A stretch of DNA of 64,000 bases from an uncultured Muribaculaceae bacterium. Lineage in GTDB: Bacteria; Bacteroidota; Bacteroidia; Bacteroidales; Muribaculaceae. The notes below the pieces were generated by a model, which was given only the letters and a program-made list of their open reading frames with translations, did not search any database and was not told where the DNA came from. Both the position numbers and the translations under genes were made by a program. The stretch lies in assembly GCA_910587075.1 (NCBI GenBank), contig CAJUKE010000002.1:62001-126000 (forward strand), written 5' to 3'. This document shows positions 52,101 through 57,817 of this stretch, one piece after another. Each line of letters opens with the position of its first letter. Position 1 is the first letter of the stretch.

Positions 52101-52279
52101 ATGTCGCTGACGGCGAAAAGCGATGGTGTGTCCTTCACTCGGATTGAAACACCTGCCAAAGGACCTTCGGCGTCGGAGACGGTGCCCTTGACCGTGACGT
52201 CGGCCCAGGCGGCGAGCCCGGCGGCGACAAACGCCACAGCGGCCAGCAGAACGCGAAGGTTTGGTAAACGAGTTATCAT
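49115..52279 (-). CDS. SusC/RagA family TonB-linked outer-membrane transporter (alginate locus)
   Basis: A 1054-residue SusC homologue. A signal peptide (1-26) is followed by a carboxypeptidase-regulatory domain (VKGTVSDAEGPLAGVSIRVK), the SusC box VVVIGYGTQAKSHLTGSI near residue 110, a plug with VRVRGTGSISANSEPLVIVD and ILKDAASAAIYGSRAANGVI, and a large barrel ending ISFGFDLNF. It imports the oligosaccharide held by SusD. It is the first gene of the alginate operon. Its promoter region (TAACTTTG at 52403-52410, minus) overlaps predicted GntR operators, so repression by the divergent regulator and release by uronate is likely. Confidence 0.95.
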   Translation of the reverse strand: MITRLPNLRVLLAAVAFVAAGLAAWADVTVKGTVSDAEGPLAGVSIRVKDTPSLFAVSDIDGNYTISVPSSKSYLLFTYVGYATAMEPVGKRREINVVLEEDSKVLDDVVVIGYGTQAKSHLTGSITKIGGDKVQNMSQSDVAAAMQGVMTGVSVNNNTSEVGVSPTVRVRGTGSISANSEPLVIVDGFPVSGGLSQLNSNDIKSIEILKDAASAAIYGSRAANGVILVTTNNGSPDKPRYSLKFNQGFKYAYKKHDLMTSTELYESMLRDEKLGGPKPGSNIRSAAYLESVNGSTDWQSEGLNDLANVTSIAFAVSGGKKDLKYYVSTSYMDDQGIMKQNRLKKFNFRSRLEAKLSRTVTLGVNLSGTYRETTRPRNNFIDFYRTPSFLPVRHNGYTSELTGYTGFARGSHFNNIVTPSKPVLDEEGNIIGYEDETTSPFTSANNNPVSVMANTKRWSEDFQGLGSLFLEWEIIKNLKFRTSNGFNVRFTPQYYYGKKNATKDGEDSQATYFSTLYVDLLSENTLTYNLNLDHNRHKFDFLLGYTVEKTRDQRVALSGTGFATDDIKTLNAATVFSLASSNNGNGAGTGTFRYPDVVLESYLGRVNYSLFDRYLLSASLRLDRSSLFSKGNRNAWFPSVSLGWRVNEEKFMAAADKINNLKVRASYGMTGNNGIAYQAALEVLNSANYVTGTDGGALVNGTANTSATLANSDITWEKTHEYNVGVDLGMWNNRLSVSLDGYYSITESLLFAQPTQSFTGFSYYWNNIGKVRNVGVELQIESRNIVNRDFEWTTSFNISHSQNKLLELGGEKQMITTGERNECYLAKVGEPMIQYYGYQTIGVWNSQAEIDANPHFATDVPGGLRIKDTDGDGDLTANDRVALGNPYPDFTWGMTNTFRYKDWDFSFLFQGVQGIDVFNGDVFYNETVRYNKAYTENHWISEQHPGDGKTPYWKNGYDIMLTDYPIEDGSYICLRNVTLGYSLPRKALSALRISGLRFYASGNNLAYIWTKGYRGVNPESRFTSGNYSSAMIAGYQRGGFPLTSTISFGFDLNF

Positions 52280-52402
52280 GGCGATAGGTTCTTGATATTG
52301 TTGGTTTATTATTCTCGGTAATTATGGTTTCTCAATCGGGGCCGTCCGCTTGGAGTGGGGTGGGGCGCCGTCCGCGGCGAGGCGCGGGAAGTATTACGTC
52401 GG

Positions 52403-52410
52403 CAAAGTTA
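52403..52410 (-). promoter_or_regulatory. Predicted -7 element of the alginate susC operon
   Basis: On the minus strand TAACTTTG fits TAnnTTTG. The position expected for the -33 element, 19 bases further up, falls on TTGG inside the operator at 52420-52435. The leader to ATG 52279 is about 117 bases. Bases 52280-52402 otherwise hold nothing recognisable. Confidence 0.6.
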
Positions 52411-52419
52411 TAGCTTTAT

Positions 52420-52435
52420 AATTGGTTTACCAATT
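52420..52435. promoter_or_regulatory. Operator 1 (AATTGGT-TT-ACCAATT)
   Basis: A perfect inverted repeat with 7-base arms and a 2-base centre, of the type bound by FadR-branch GntR regulators. It covers the presumed -33 region of the susC promoter, so bound regulator would block transcription. Confidence 0.7.
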
Positions 52436-52444
52436 TTTCAAATA

Positions 52445-52460
52445 AAATGGTTTACCAATT
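52445..52460. promoter_or_regulatory. Operator 2 (AAATGGT-TT-ACCAATT)
   Basis: The same 16-base pattern as operator 1 with one mismatch in the left arm, 25 bases away (start to start), about two and a half helical turns. Confidence 0.65.
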
Positions 52461-52526
52461 TAACGCTTTTTAACTAAAGAAGCTTTGTATAAGGGGCTAT
52501 CTTGTTGGTGGTCACTGATTTTAAAT

Positions 52527-52542
52527 ACCAATTAGACCAATT
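52527..52542. promoter_or_regulatory. Operator-like site 3: direct repeat of ACCAATT
   Basis: Two ACCAATT half-sites (52527-52533, 52536-52542) in the same orientation at the 9-base spacing found in the inverted sites. It lies in the middle of the intergenic region. Confidence 0.45.
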
Positions 52543-52605
52543 TAAGAATTTTGAATGCTCGAAAATTATGTTGCTTAACATAAATTTTGCGGGCGAATGT
52601 TAAAT

Positions 52606-52621
52606 AATTGGTCTACCAATT
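52606..52621. promoter_or_regulatory. Operator 4 (AATTGGT-CT-ACCAATT)
   Basis: A perfect inverted repeat identical in its arms to operator 1, lying upstream of the regulator gene promoter. Confidence 0.7.
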
Positions 52622-52686
52622 TTCGCCAAAAGGCGCCTGCGCGAGCTTTTTTAGCTTAAATATTGCGGTAATCGGGGGATTTTGGT

Positions 52687-52694
52687 TAATTTTG
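52687..52694 (+). promoter_or_regulatory. Predicted -7 element of the GntR regulator gene
   Basis: TAATTTTG fits TAnnTTTG, with a TTG about 21 bases upstream. The predicted start near 52701 falls inside operator-like site 5, which suggests autorepression. The leader is about 61 bases. Confidence 0.55.
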
Positions 52695-52695
52695 C

Positions 52696-52712
52696 AACCA
52701 ATTGAACCAATT
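52696..52712. promoter_or_regulatory. Operator-like site 5: direct repeat of ACCAATT at the regulator start site
   Basis: AACCAATTGAACCAATT holds two ACCAATT half-sites (52697-52703, 52706-52712) 9 bases apart in direct orientation, directly downstream of the -7 box. Confidence 0.5.
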
Positions 52713-52761
52713 GCCTGCTTTGTCGCCTTTTGCCGACGCGCGCCACACCTTATTTATATAG

Positions 52762-53424
52762 ATGAATCAGACCGGAACCGAGAGAGTAATCAAGTACGTC
52801 CAAAACGCTATCGAAAACCGCGAGCTTCTGCCCGGCGACCGCCTCCCCTCGGAGCGCAAGCTCGGAGAGCAGCTCGGGGTGAGCCGCACAATCGTGCGCC
52901 AGTCGATACAGAAGCTTGAGCTTTACGGCATCGTGAAGACGTTGCCGCAGAGCGGCACCTTCGTGTCGTCGTTCTCGAAGCAGCAGCTCGATATGCTCAT
53001 CAACAACGCCATTGGCGTGGGGCGCTACGATTTCGAGTCGCTGATGTCGGTGCGCATACTGCTGGAGGCCGAGGCCCTGCGCCTTTGCGCCGCCAACCGC
53101 ACCGAGCAGGATATGGAGGATATCATCGCGGCGTTCGCAGAGTATGAGAAGCATATGAACACCGACCGCCGCCAGGAAACCGACTTCAACTTCCATCTGA
53201 CAATATCGAAGGGGGCTCACAACCCGGTGATCCATTCGATGCTGCTGTCGATCATACCCGACACGCTGAAATACTACGAGAAGTGGCGCCTCTGCCGCGG
53301 CTCCGAGGCTCGCACCCGCGCCGAGCACCGCGAGATGGTCGACTTCATCTCCTCCCGCCAGACCGACAACGCCCGCGAACTCATCGAGCGCCACCTCATC
53401 CACCCCCGCATGCTCGCCAAATAA
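52762..53424 (+). CDS. GntR-family (FadR branch, FCD domain) transcriptional regulator of the alginate locus
   Basis: A 220-residue regulator. The N-terminal winged helix (about 5-72) contains RLPSERKLGEQLGVSRTIVR and SGTFV. The C-terminal all-helical FCD domain (about 90-215) has metal and ligand residues in DFNFHLTISKGAHNPV and AEHREMVDFI (Asp, His, His, His). FadR-branch members of uronate loci (ExuR, UxuR, KdgR type) are repressors released by a uronate intermediate. It is divergent from susC and faces five ACCAATT-based sites, so it is almost certainly the local regulator. A hairpin terminator separates it from the convergent GH20 gene. Confidence 0.9.
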   Translation: MNQTGTERVIKYVQNAIENRELLPGDRLPSERKLGEQLGVSRTIVRQSIQKLELYGIVKTLPQSGTFVSSFSKQQLDMLINNAIGVGRYDFESLMSVRILLEAEALRLCAANRTEQDMEDIIAAFAEYEKHMNTDRRQETDFNFHLTISKGAHNPVIHSMLLSIIPDTLKYYEKWRLCRGSEARTRAEHREMVDFISSRQTDNARELIERHLIHPRMLAK

Positions 53425-53464
53425 TCCCTTAGCGTTTCCACACGCTGAGAAGGCTTATATAACA

Positions 53465-53503
53465 ACAGCGACACCGCCTCCGTGTTGGGGGCGGTGTCGC
53501 TGT
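53465..53503. terminator. Bidirectional hairpin terminator between convergent genes
   Basis: A 14-bp perfect stem ACAGCGACACCGCC (53465-53478) / GGCGGTGTCGCTGT (53490-53503) with an 11-base loop, between the GntR gene and the GH20 gene. T-tracts are weak on both sides. Confidence 0.65.
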
Positions 53504-53520
53504 ATTGTATGGTGTAGGGG

Positions 53521-55185
53521 TTAGTTGTTGGCGGGGGATTCGGGTTTGGCGGGGAGGACGTGGGTGGCGTAGTTGTAGCCGTTGACGTCGTAGAGGTTCA
53601 CGAGCTGCGGCAGGCGGCGCAGGAAGTCCTGATAGTCCTTCTTGGCGGGGTCGCGCCACTGCACTTCGCTGAGGGCCGCGAGGCGTGGGAGCATCATGTA
53701 CTGGGCGTAGCGCATAGTCGGGATGTATTCGGTCCAGGTGTTGGCCTGGGCGCCGAGGATGTGGGCTGCCTGTTCGGGGGTAAACTCGGCGGGCACCGGC
53801 TCGTAGCTGTAGACGTGCTCCACGGTCGAGGGCTCGCCCCAGGTAGCGGCTGGGGGCTCGGCCTCGCGGTCGGGGCTCTGCACGAAGTCGAAGTAGAGGT
53901 ACTGGAAGGGGGTCATGATGGCGTCGTGCCCGGCTTCGGCGGCGGCACGGCCACCCTTCTCGCCTCTCCACGACATAATGACGGCGCCGGGGGTGAGGCC
54001 ACCCTCCATAATCTCATCCCAACCGATCATCTTGCGCCCCTTGGAAGCGAGGTGCTCGGCGGCGCGGGTCATGAACTCGCTCTGGAGCTTCTGCTCGGCG
54101 GTGCTGTGCTTGTCGGTTTTCAGGCCGAGGGCTTTGATGCGGGCCTGGCACTTGGCGCACTTTTCCCAGCGGGTCTTGGGGCATTCGTCGCCTCCGAGGT
54201 GGACGTATTCGCCGGGGAAGAGGTCGATAACCTCGTCGAGCACGTCGTTGACGAAGGTATACACGCTGTCGTTACCGGCGCAGAGCACGTCGTCGGATAT
54301 GCCCCAGCGGCGCCATACCTCGTAGGGGCCTCCGGTGCAGCCGAGCGAGGGGTAGGCGGCGAGGGCGGCCTGCATATGGCCCGGCATATCGATTTCGGGG
54401 ATGATGGTGATGTGGCGGTCGGCGGCATACTTCACGATGTCGCGCACCTGGTCCTTGGTATAGTAGCCTCCATGGGGCACGCTGTCGTACTCCTCGGTGT
54501 TGGGGCCAACGACGGTGTTGGCGCGCATTGAGCCCTTGGCCACCAGTTCGGGATATTTGTCGATTTCGATGCGCCACCCCTGGTCGTCGGTGATGTGCCA
54601 GTGGAAGCGGTTGATGTTGTGCATCGCCAGCATATCGACCAGCATCTTCAGCGAGTCGGCCGAGAAGAAGTGGCGGGCGGTGTCGAAGTGGGCGCCGCGG
54701 TAGGCGAAGCGGGGAGCGTCGGTAATGGTGGCGGCGGGAAAGAGCACTTTCAGGTCGCCCGCGGCGGGAATCGACTTGCGCAGGGTCTGTATGCCGTAGA
54801 ATGTGCCGGCGGGCGAGGCGCCGTTGATGTTGATGGCCTCGGGGGTCACGGTGAGCTCGTAGGCCTCCTTGTTGTCGGACGCGAGATTGTCGGAGAGCAC
54901 GATGGCGCGCCCGGTCTTGGCGGTGGTAACCTCGGGAGCGGTGCCGGTGAGCTGGCCGAGGTATTCCGACAGCAGCTCGCCGTTGCGGATCATCGAGGAG
55001 TCGGCCGAAGCCACCACGATTTTAGTGCCCGAGTCGAGGGTGAAATACCCGGCGGCGCTGTCAACTTCGATTTTGTCGGGGAGGGGAATCACCCCGTAGT
55101 CGGCGGTAACCTCCGTTTTCTTGGAGCAGGAAGCCGCGAGCAGCAACGCGGCCCCGCATAAAGCGGTAATACTTAGTTTTTTCAT
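53521..55185 (-). CDS. GH20 beta-N-acetylhexosaminidase (lipoprotein)
   Basis: A 554-residue GH20 enzyme: lipobox AASC (Cys near 20), an N-terminal GH20b-like domain (about 30-150), then a TIM barrel. HWHITDDQGWRIEIDKYPEL near residue 195 and HLGGDECPKTRW near 320 carry the Asp-Glu catalytic pair for substrate-assisted hydrolysis. It removes terminal GlcNAc or GalNAc. It is the last gene of the second glycan operon, 53 bases after GH16, and its presence argues that the target glycan contains N-acetylhexosamine. Confidence 0.93.
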   Translation of the reverse strand: MKKLSITALCGAALLLAASCSKKTEVTADYGVIPLPDKIEVDSAAGYFTLDSGTKIVVASADSSMIRNGELLSEYLGQLTGTAPEVTTAKTGRAIVLSDNLASDNKEAYELTVTPEAININGASPAGTFYGIQTLRKSIPAAGDLKVLFPAATITDAPRFAYRGAHFDTARHFFSADSLKMLVDMLAMHNINRFHWHITDDQGWRIEIDKYPELVAKGSMRANTVVGPNTEEYDSVPHGGYYTKDQVRDIVKYAADRHITIIPEIDMPGHMQAALAAYPSLGCTGGPYEVWRRWGISDDVLCAGNDSVYTFVNDVLDEVIDLFPGEYVHLGGDECPKTRWEKCAKCQARIKALGLKTDKHSTAEQKLQSEFMTRAAEHLASKGRKMIGWDEIMEGGLTPGAVIMSWRGEKGGRAAAEAGHDAIMTPFQYLYFDFVQSPDREAEPPAATWGEPSTVEHVYSYEPVPAEFTPEQAAHILGAQANTWTEYIPTMRYAQYMMLPRLAALSEVQWRDPAKKDYQDFLRRLPQLVNLYDVNGYNYATHVLPAKPESPANN

Positions 55186-55238
55186 TTATGGTTATTGAGG
55201 TTGGGGCCGGAAAGTTCCGGCCCCGCGAAGATACTCAA

Positions 55239-56204
55239 TTATTTTTGATAAACACGCACCCAGTCGACTTCGTAGGTCGCCGAGGTGAAATTCGGATCGA
55301 CGGCGCCTCCCCAGGAGCCACCTACGGCCAGGTTCAGCTTGATGTAGTATTCCTGGTCGAAAGGCCACCAGGAGGTATCGACAGCCGAGGGTATGGGGTT
55401 GGGTCCGTAGTAGTACTCCACGCCGTCGAGGTAGGCGCGGATGTACTCGTGGGTCCACTCCATGCCGTAGCAGTGGAATTCGGTGTCGGGATTCTCGATC
55501 GCGGTACCCTTTGAGTGGGGATACTTCTCGCCGGTCTCGGGGTCGGTGTAGAGGTTGCCGGAGTCCTTGGTGACGTATTTCGAGTGCGCCGAGAAGTGGA
55601 CCATCTCGGGCTCGTTGGCCACCCATTCCATGATGTCAAGCTCGCCTCCGCCGTCGCCGATCCACGACGGGCCATCCTTGAGAAGCATCCAGAAGGCCGG
55701 CCAGCAGCCGCCTACGCCTGGGAGCTTGGCCCGCATCTCGATGTAGCCGTATTTCCAGCCGCGGGTGGTGTTCATGCGGGTCGAGACGTATGACGCGTTG
55801 CCCGATGCTTCAGAGGGGGTGACCTTGTAGGCGGTGATGAGCAGTTTGCCATCGGCCACATCGGCGGTGGTCAGCCCGTTGGGGGCGAACACTCCGCCGG
55901 GGCAGTAGTATTGCAGCTCGTTGTTGCCCCAGCCCGTGGCCCCCTCCTCGAAGTACCAGTTGCGGGCCAGCGAGGAGCGGTCGTTGAACTCGTCGCTCCA
56001 TATCAGCTTGTAGCCCGCGGGCGCGAAGCCGTCGCCGGTGTCGACGTCGCCGGCCGGTTTCGAGGGGTAATACGGAATCTCGGAGGAATCGGCACCCCCT
56101 TCGAGGTCAACCCTATAGGTGGGGTCGTCGGGGCCGCATGCCTGGCATATCATGCCCAGGCACGCGGCGAATATTGCGAAAGTCGTTTTTCTCATCGTGA
56201 TCAT
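55239..56204 (-). CDS. GH16 family endo-glycosidase (lipoprotein)
   Basis: A 321-residue GH16 enzyme. Lipobox CQAC (Cys near 23) is followed by a linker and a beta-jelly-roll (about 65-321). The catalytic motif is GELDIMEW (E-x-D-x-x-E), with WGNNELQYY before it and VGGSWGG after it. By sequence it looks like a laminarinase-type (GH16_3) endo-beta-1,3-glucanase. The same subfamily also holds mucin O-glycanases, and the adjacent GH20 makes that alternative real. ATG 56204 overlaps the upstream stop (ATGA); ATG 56195 is a second possible start with an equally good signal peptide. Confidence 0.9.
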   Translation of the reverse strand: MITMRKTTFAIFAACLGMICQACGPDDPTYRVDLEGGADSSEIPYYPSKPAGDVDTGDGFAPAGYKLIWSDEFNDRSSLARNWYFEEGATGWGNNELQYYCPGGVFAPNGLTTADVADGKLLITAYKVTPSEASGNASYVSTRMNTTRGWKYGYIEMRAKLPGVGGCWPAFWMLLKDGPSWIGDGGGELDIMEWVANEPEMVHFSAHSKYVTKDSGNLYTDPETGEKYPHSKGTAIENPDTEFHCYGMEWTHEYIRAYLDGVEYYYGPNPIPSAVDTSWWPFDQEYYIKLNLAVGGSWGGAVDPNFTSATYEVDWVRVYQK

Positions 56205-57304
56205 TCAGCGGGAACAAGTGAAATGTGGATCGGCGCGCCCCAGTAGTCGATGCTGAGTTTGCAGAGGTCTTCCGAGAGCTCCTCGATGGCGAAAGTGGCG
56301 TCGATGTGGTCGCTCTGCGCGAACATCAGGGGGAAGCCGCCCCCTCCGAACTTCACGCAGTCCTTTCCGCTGTCGTCCTTGACGATGCTCCAGGTCTCAT
56401 CGCCGTCGATGGTGACCGATACGGGACCCTCATCGTTGTTGTAGACGGTGCCGTCGGTAAGGATGGTGAGAGTGCCGTCGGCGTTAAAGGTTATGCGCTC
56501 ATCGGCGCTCGCCGCCATATCCTCGATGCCGAGCGTCCAGGGGTCGGCGGGGTAGTGGGCTTCGGCGAGTTTCCAGGTGCGCCCGGCTAAGATCGAGGCG
56601 GGGTTGAAGTCGGCGTTCTTGAATCCGAGCACGAAGTAGCCGCCGTCGCCGTAAGGCCAGGCAAGCTCCAATTTCGAGGCGCTGAGTTCGCGGACCTCCC
56701 ACATCAGGTCGAGCCCGGGGGAGTTGGGGCGTATCACGGGGAAGCCGCCGTAGGCGAACTGTATGTGCAGGCCACCGTCGGCATCAGTGCCTAAGAGGTA
56801 TGACTCCTCGCCGGTGAAATCGTAGGAGGTGTTGCCGTTGTCGTCGTCGTAGACCGTGTTGTCGGCTCCGAGGTCGATGCTGACCTTGTTGGCTTCGGTG
56901 AAAGTAAGGCGGTCGTCGGGGCAGCTCTCCGGGAGCCAGTACTCATACCCCTCGCCGTAGTCGTAGCCGATGCCGAGCGGTGTCCAGGCGTGCTCCGTAA
57001 GGAGGCGTATGGCCTCCGAAGTTTTGGCCACAATCTTCAGGTCGGTGTCGGGGAGTCCGGCGCCGCGGATTTCGCAGCCCGAGAGTGTTTCGAGTGGCAC
57101 GTTGACGGGTTCGCCCGAGGTGGTCTCGACGGTCATATGGGTGAAGCCGTCGGTTTCGTTCCCCTGGTAGGTGATTTTTACGAGTTCGGAGTTTTTGAAC
57201 ATAGTGCTCTCACCGTTGACAACGAGGTGGAGCTGGCCGTCGCGGGCCGACGCGCCGCAAGCCATCGCGGCAGCGGCTGCTATGATTAACGCTTTATTCA
57301 TCAT
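56201..57304 (-). CDS. Secreted protein with two copies of an unknown repeat domain
   Basis: A 367-residue exported protein: signal peptide 1-20 (CGASA), a strand-rich segment (25-95, LHLVVNGESTMFKNSELVKI), then two repeats of about 125 residues (roughly 100-235 and 240-367). Each repeat runs HAW-or-RTW, a DD/DE-LTF block, DNTVYDDDNG or DGTVYNNDEG, E-[ST]-[YW], GGFP[VL], and EVRELSASKLELAW or AIEELSEDLCKLSI. The same unit occurs three times in the protein encoded at 57818-59629. I do not recognise the domain; the strand order suggests a lipocalin-like or immunoglobulin-like barrel. A surface glycan-binding role is inferred from the operon. Overlaps with both neighbours are four bases. Confidence 0.65.
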   Translation of the reverse strand: MMNKALIIAAAAAMACGASARDGQLHLVVNGESTMFKNSELVKITYQGNETDGFTHMTVETTSGEPVNVPLETLSGCEIRGAGLPDTDLKIVAKTSEAIRLLTEHAWTPLGIGYDYGEGYEYWLPESCPDDRLTFTEANKVSIDLGADNTVYDDDNGNTSYDFTGEESYLLGTDADGGLHIQFAYGGFPVIRPNSPGLDLMWEVRELSASKLELAWPYGDGGYFVLGFKNADFNPASILAGRTWKLAEAHYPADPWTLGIEDMAASADERITFNADGTLTILTDGTVYNNDEGPVSVTIDGDETWSIVKDDSGKDCVKFGGGGFPLMFAQSDHIDATFAIEELSEDLCKLSIDYWGAPIHISLVPAE

Positions 57305-57801
57305 CGTACGGCGAGTTTGAAGGTTTGGTTTCCGTAGGCAATCACATAAACGCCCGGGGTGAGGGTGTCGAGGGAGAGCTCACAACGGCTCTCGGCGCTG
57401 GCACTCATCACGGCGCGGCCGGCGGCGTCAACCACGGTGATGGTGGTCGGGGCTGCCAGGCCCTCGATCACCACGAGGTTGCCGCGGAGGGTGATTCCGG
57501 CATCGGTGCGGGTGGTGCCGATAGCCGTCACGCCCGAGTCTTCGAGGAATCGCCAGCCCGACATCTGGGTCATAGGCACGGCGAGCAACTGTTCGGCTCC
57601 TTTCGCGAAAACCATCTCGCCTTCGGAGTTAACGGTGGTTGCGAGATCGCTCGTGATGGGTACCGTGACGGTTGAGCCGTCGGTTTTGCTTACCTGGATG
57701 CCTCGGAAGGTCGCGGCCGACATTCCGGCGGTGGCCGTCAGGGCGAAAGCTCCGGCGAGGAGCGCCTTTCCGCCTCGGCTGATAATGTTGGTTAACTTCA
57801 T
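57301..57801 (-). CDS. Small secreted protein with type IX sorting-like C-terminal domain
   Basis: A 166-residue exported protein. A signal peptide (about 1-30, GMSAAT) leads to a segment typical of small sorting proteins (FRGIQVSKTDGSTVTVPI, then AVPMTQMSGWRF) and a C-terminal domain, ITLRGNLVVIEGLAAPTTIT ... LTPGVYVIAYGNQTFKLAVR, that matches type IX secretion sorting domains. There is almost no passenger, so its own function is unclear; it may be a surface anchor or assembly partner of the neighbouring repeat proteins. It is coupled to the next gene by a four-base overlap. Confidence 0.6.
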   Translation of the reverse strand: MKLTNIISRGGKALLAGAFALTATAGMSAATFRGIQVSKTDGSTVTVPITSDLATTVNSEGEMVFAKGAEQLLAVPMTQMSGWRFLEDSGVTAIGTTRTDAGITLRGNLVVIEGLAAPTTITVVDAAGRAVMSASAESRCELSLDTLTPGVYVIAYGNQTFKLAVR

Positions 57802-57817
57802 GATATTTTTGATTTTT

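Noticed and set aside
52420..52712. CRISPR-like array in the alginate intergenic region
   Set aside because: The repeats are 16-base regulator sites of mixed orientation with irregular spacing and no spacer structure.
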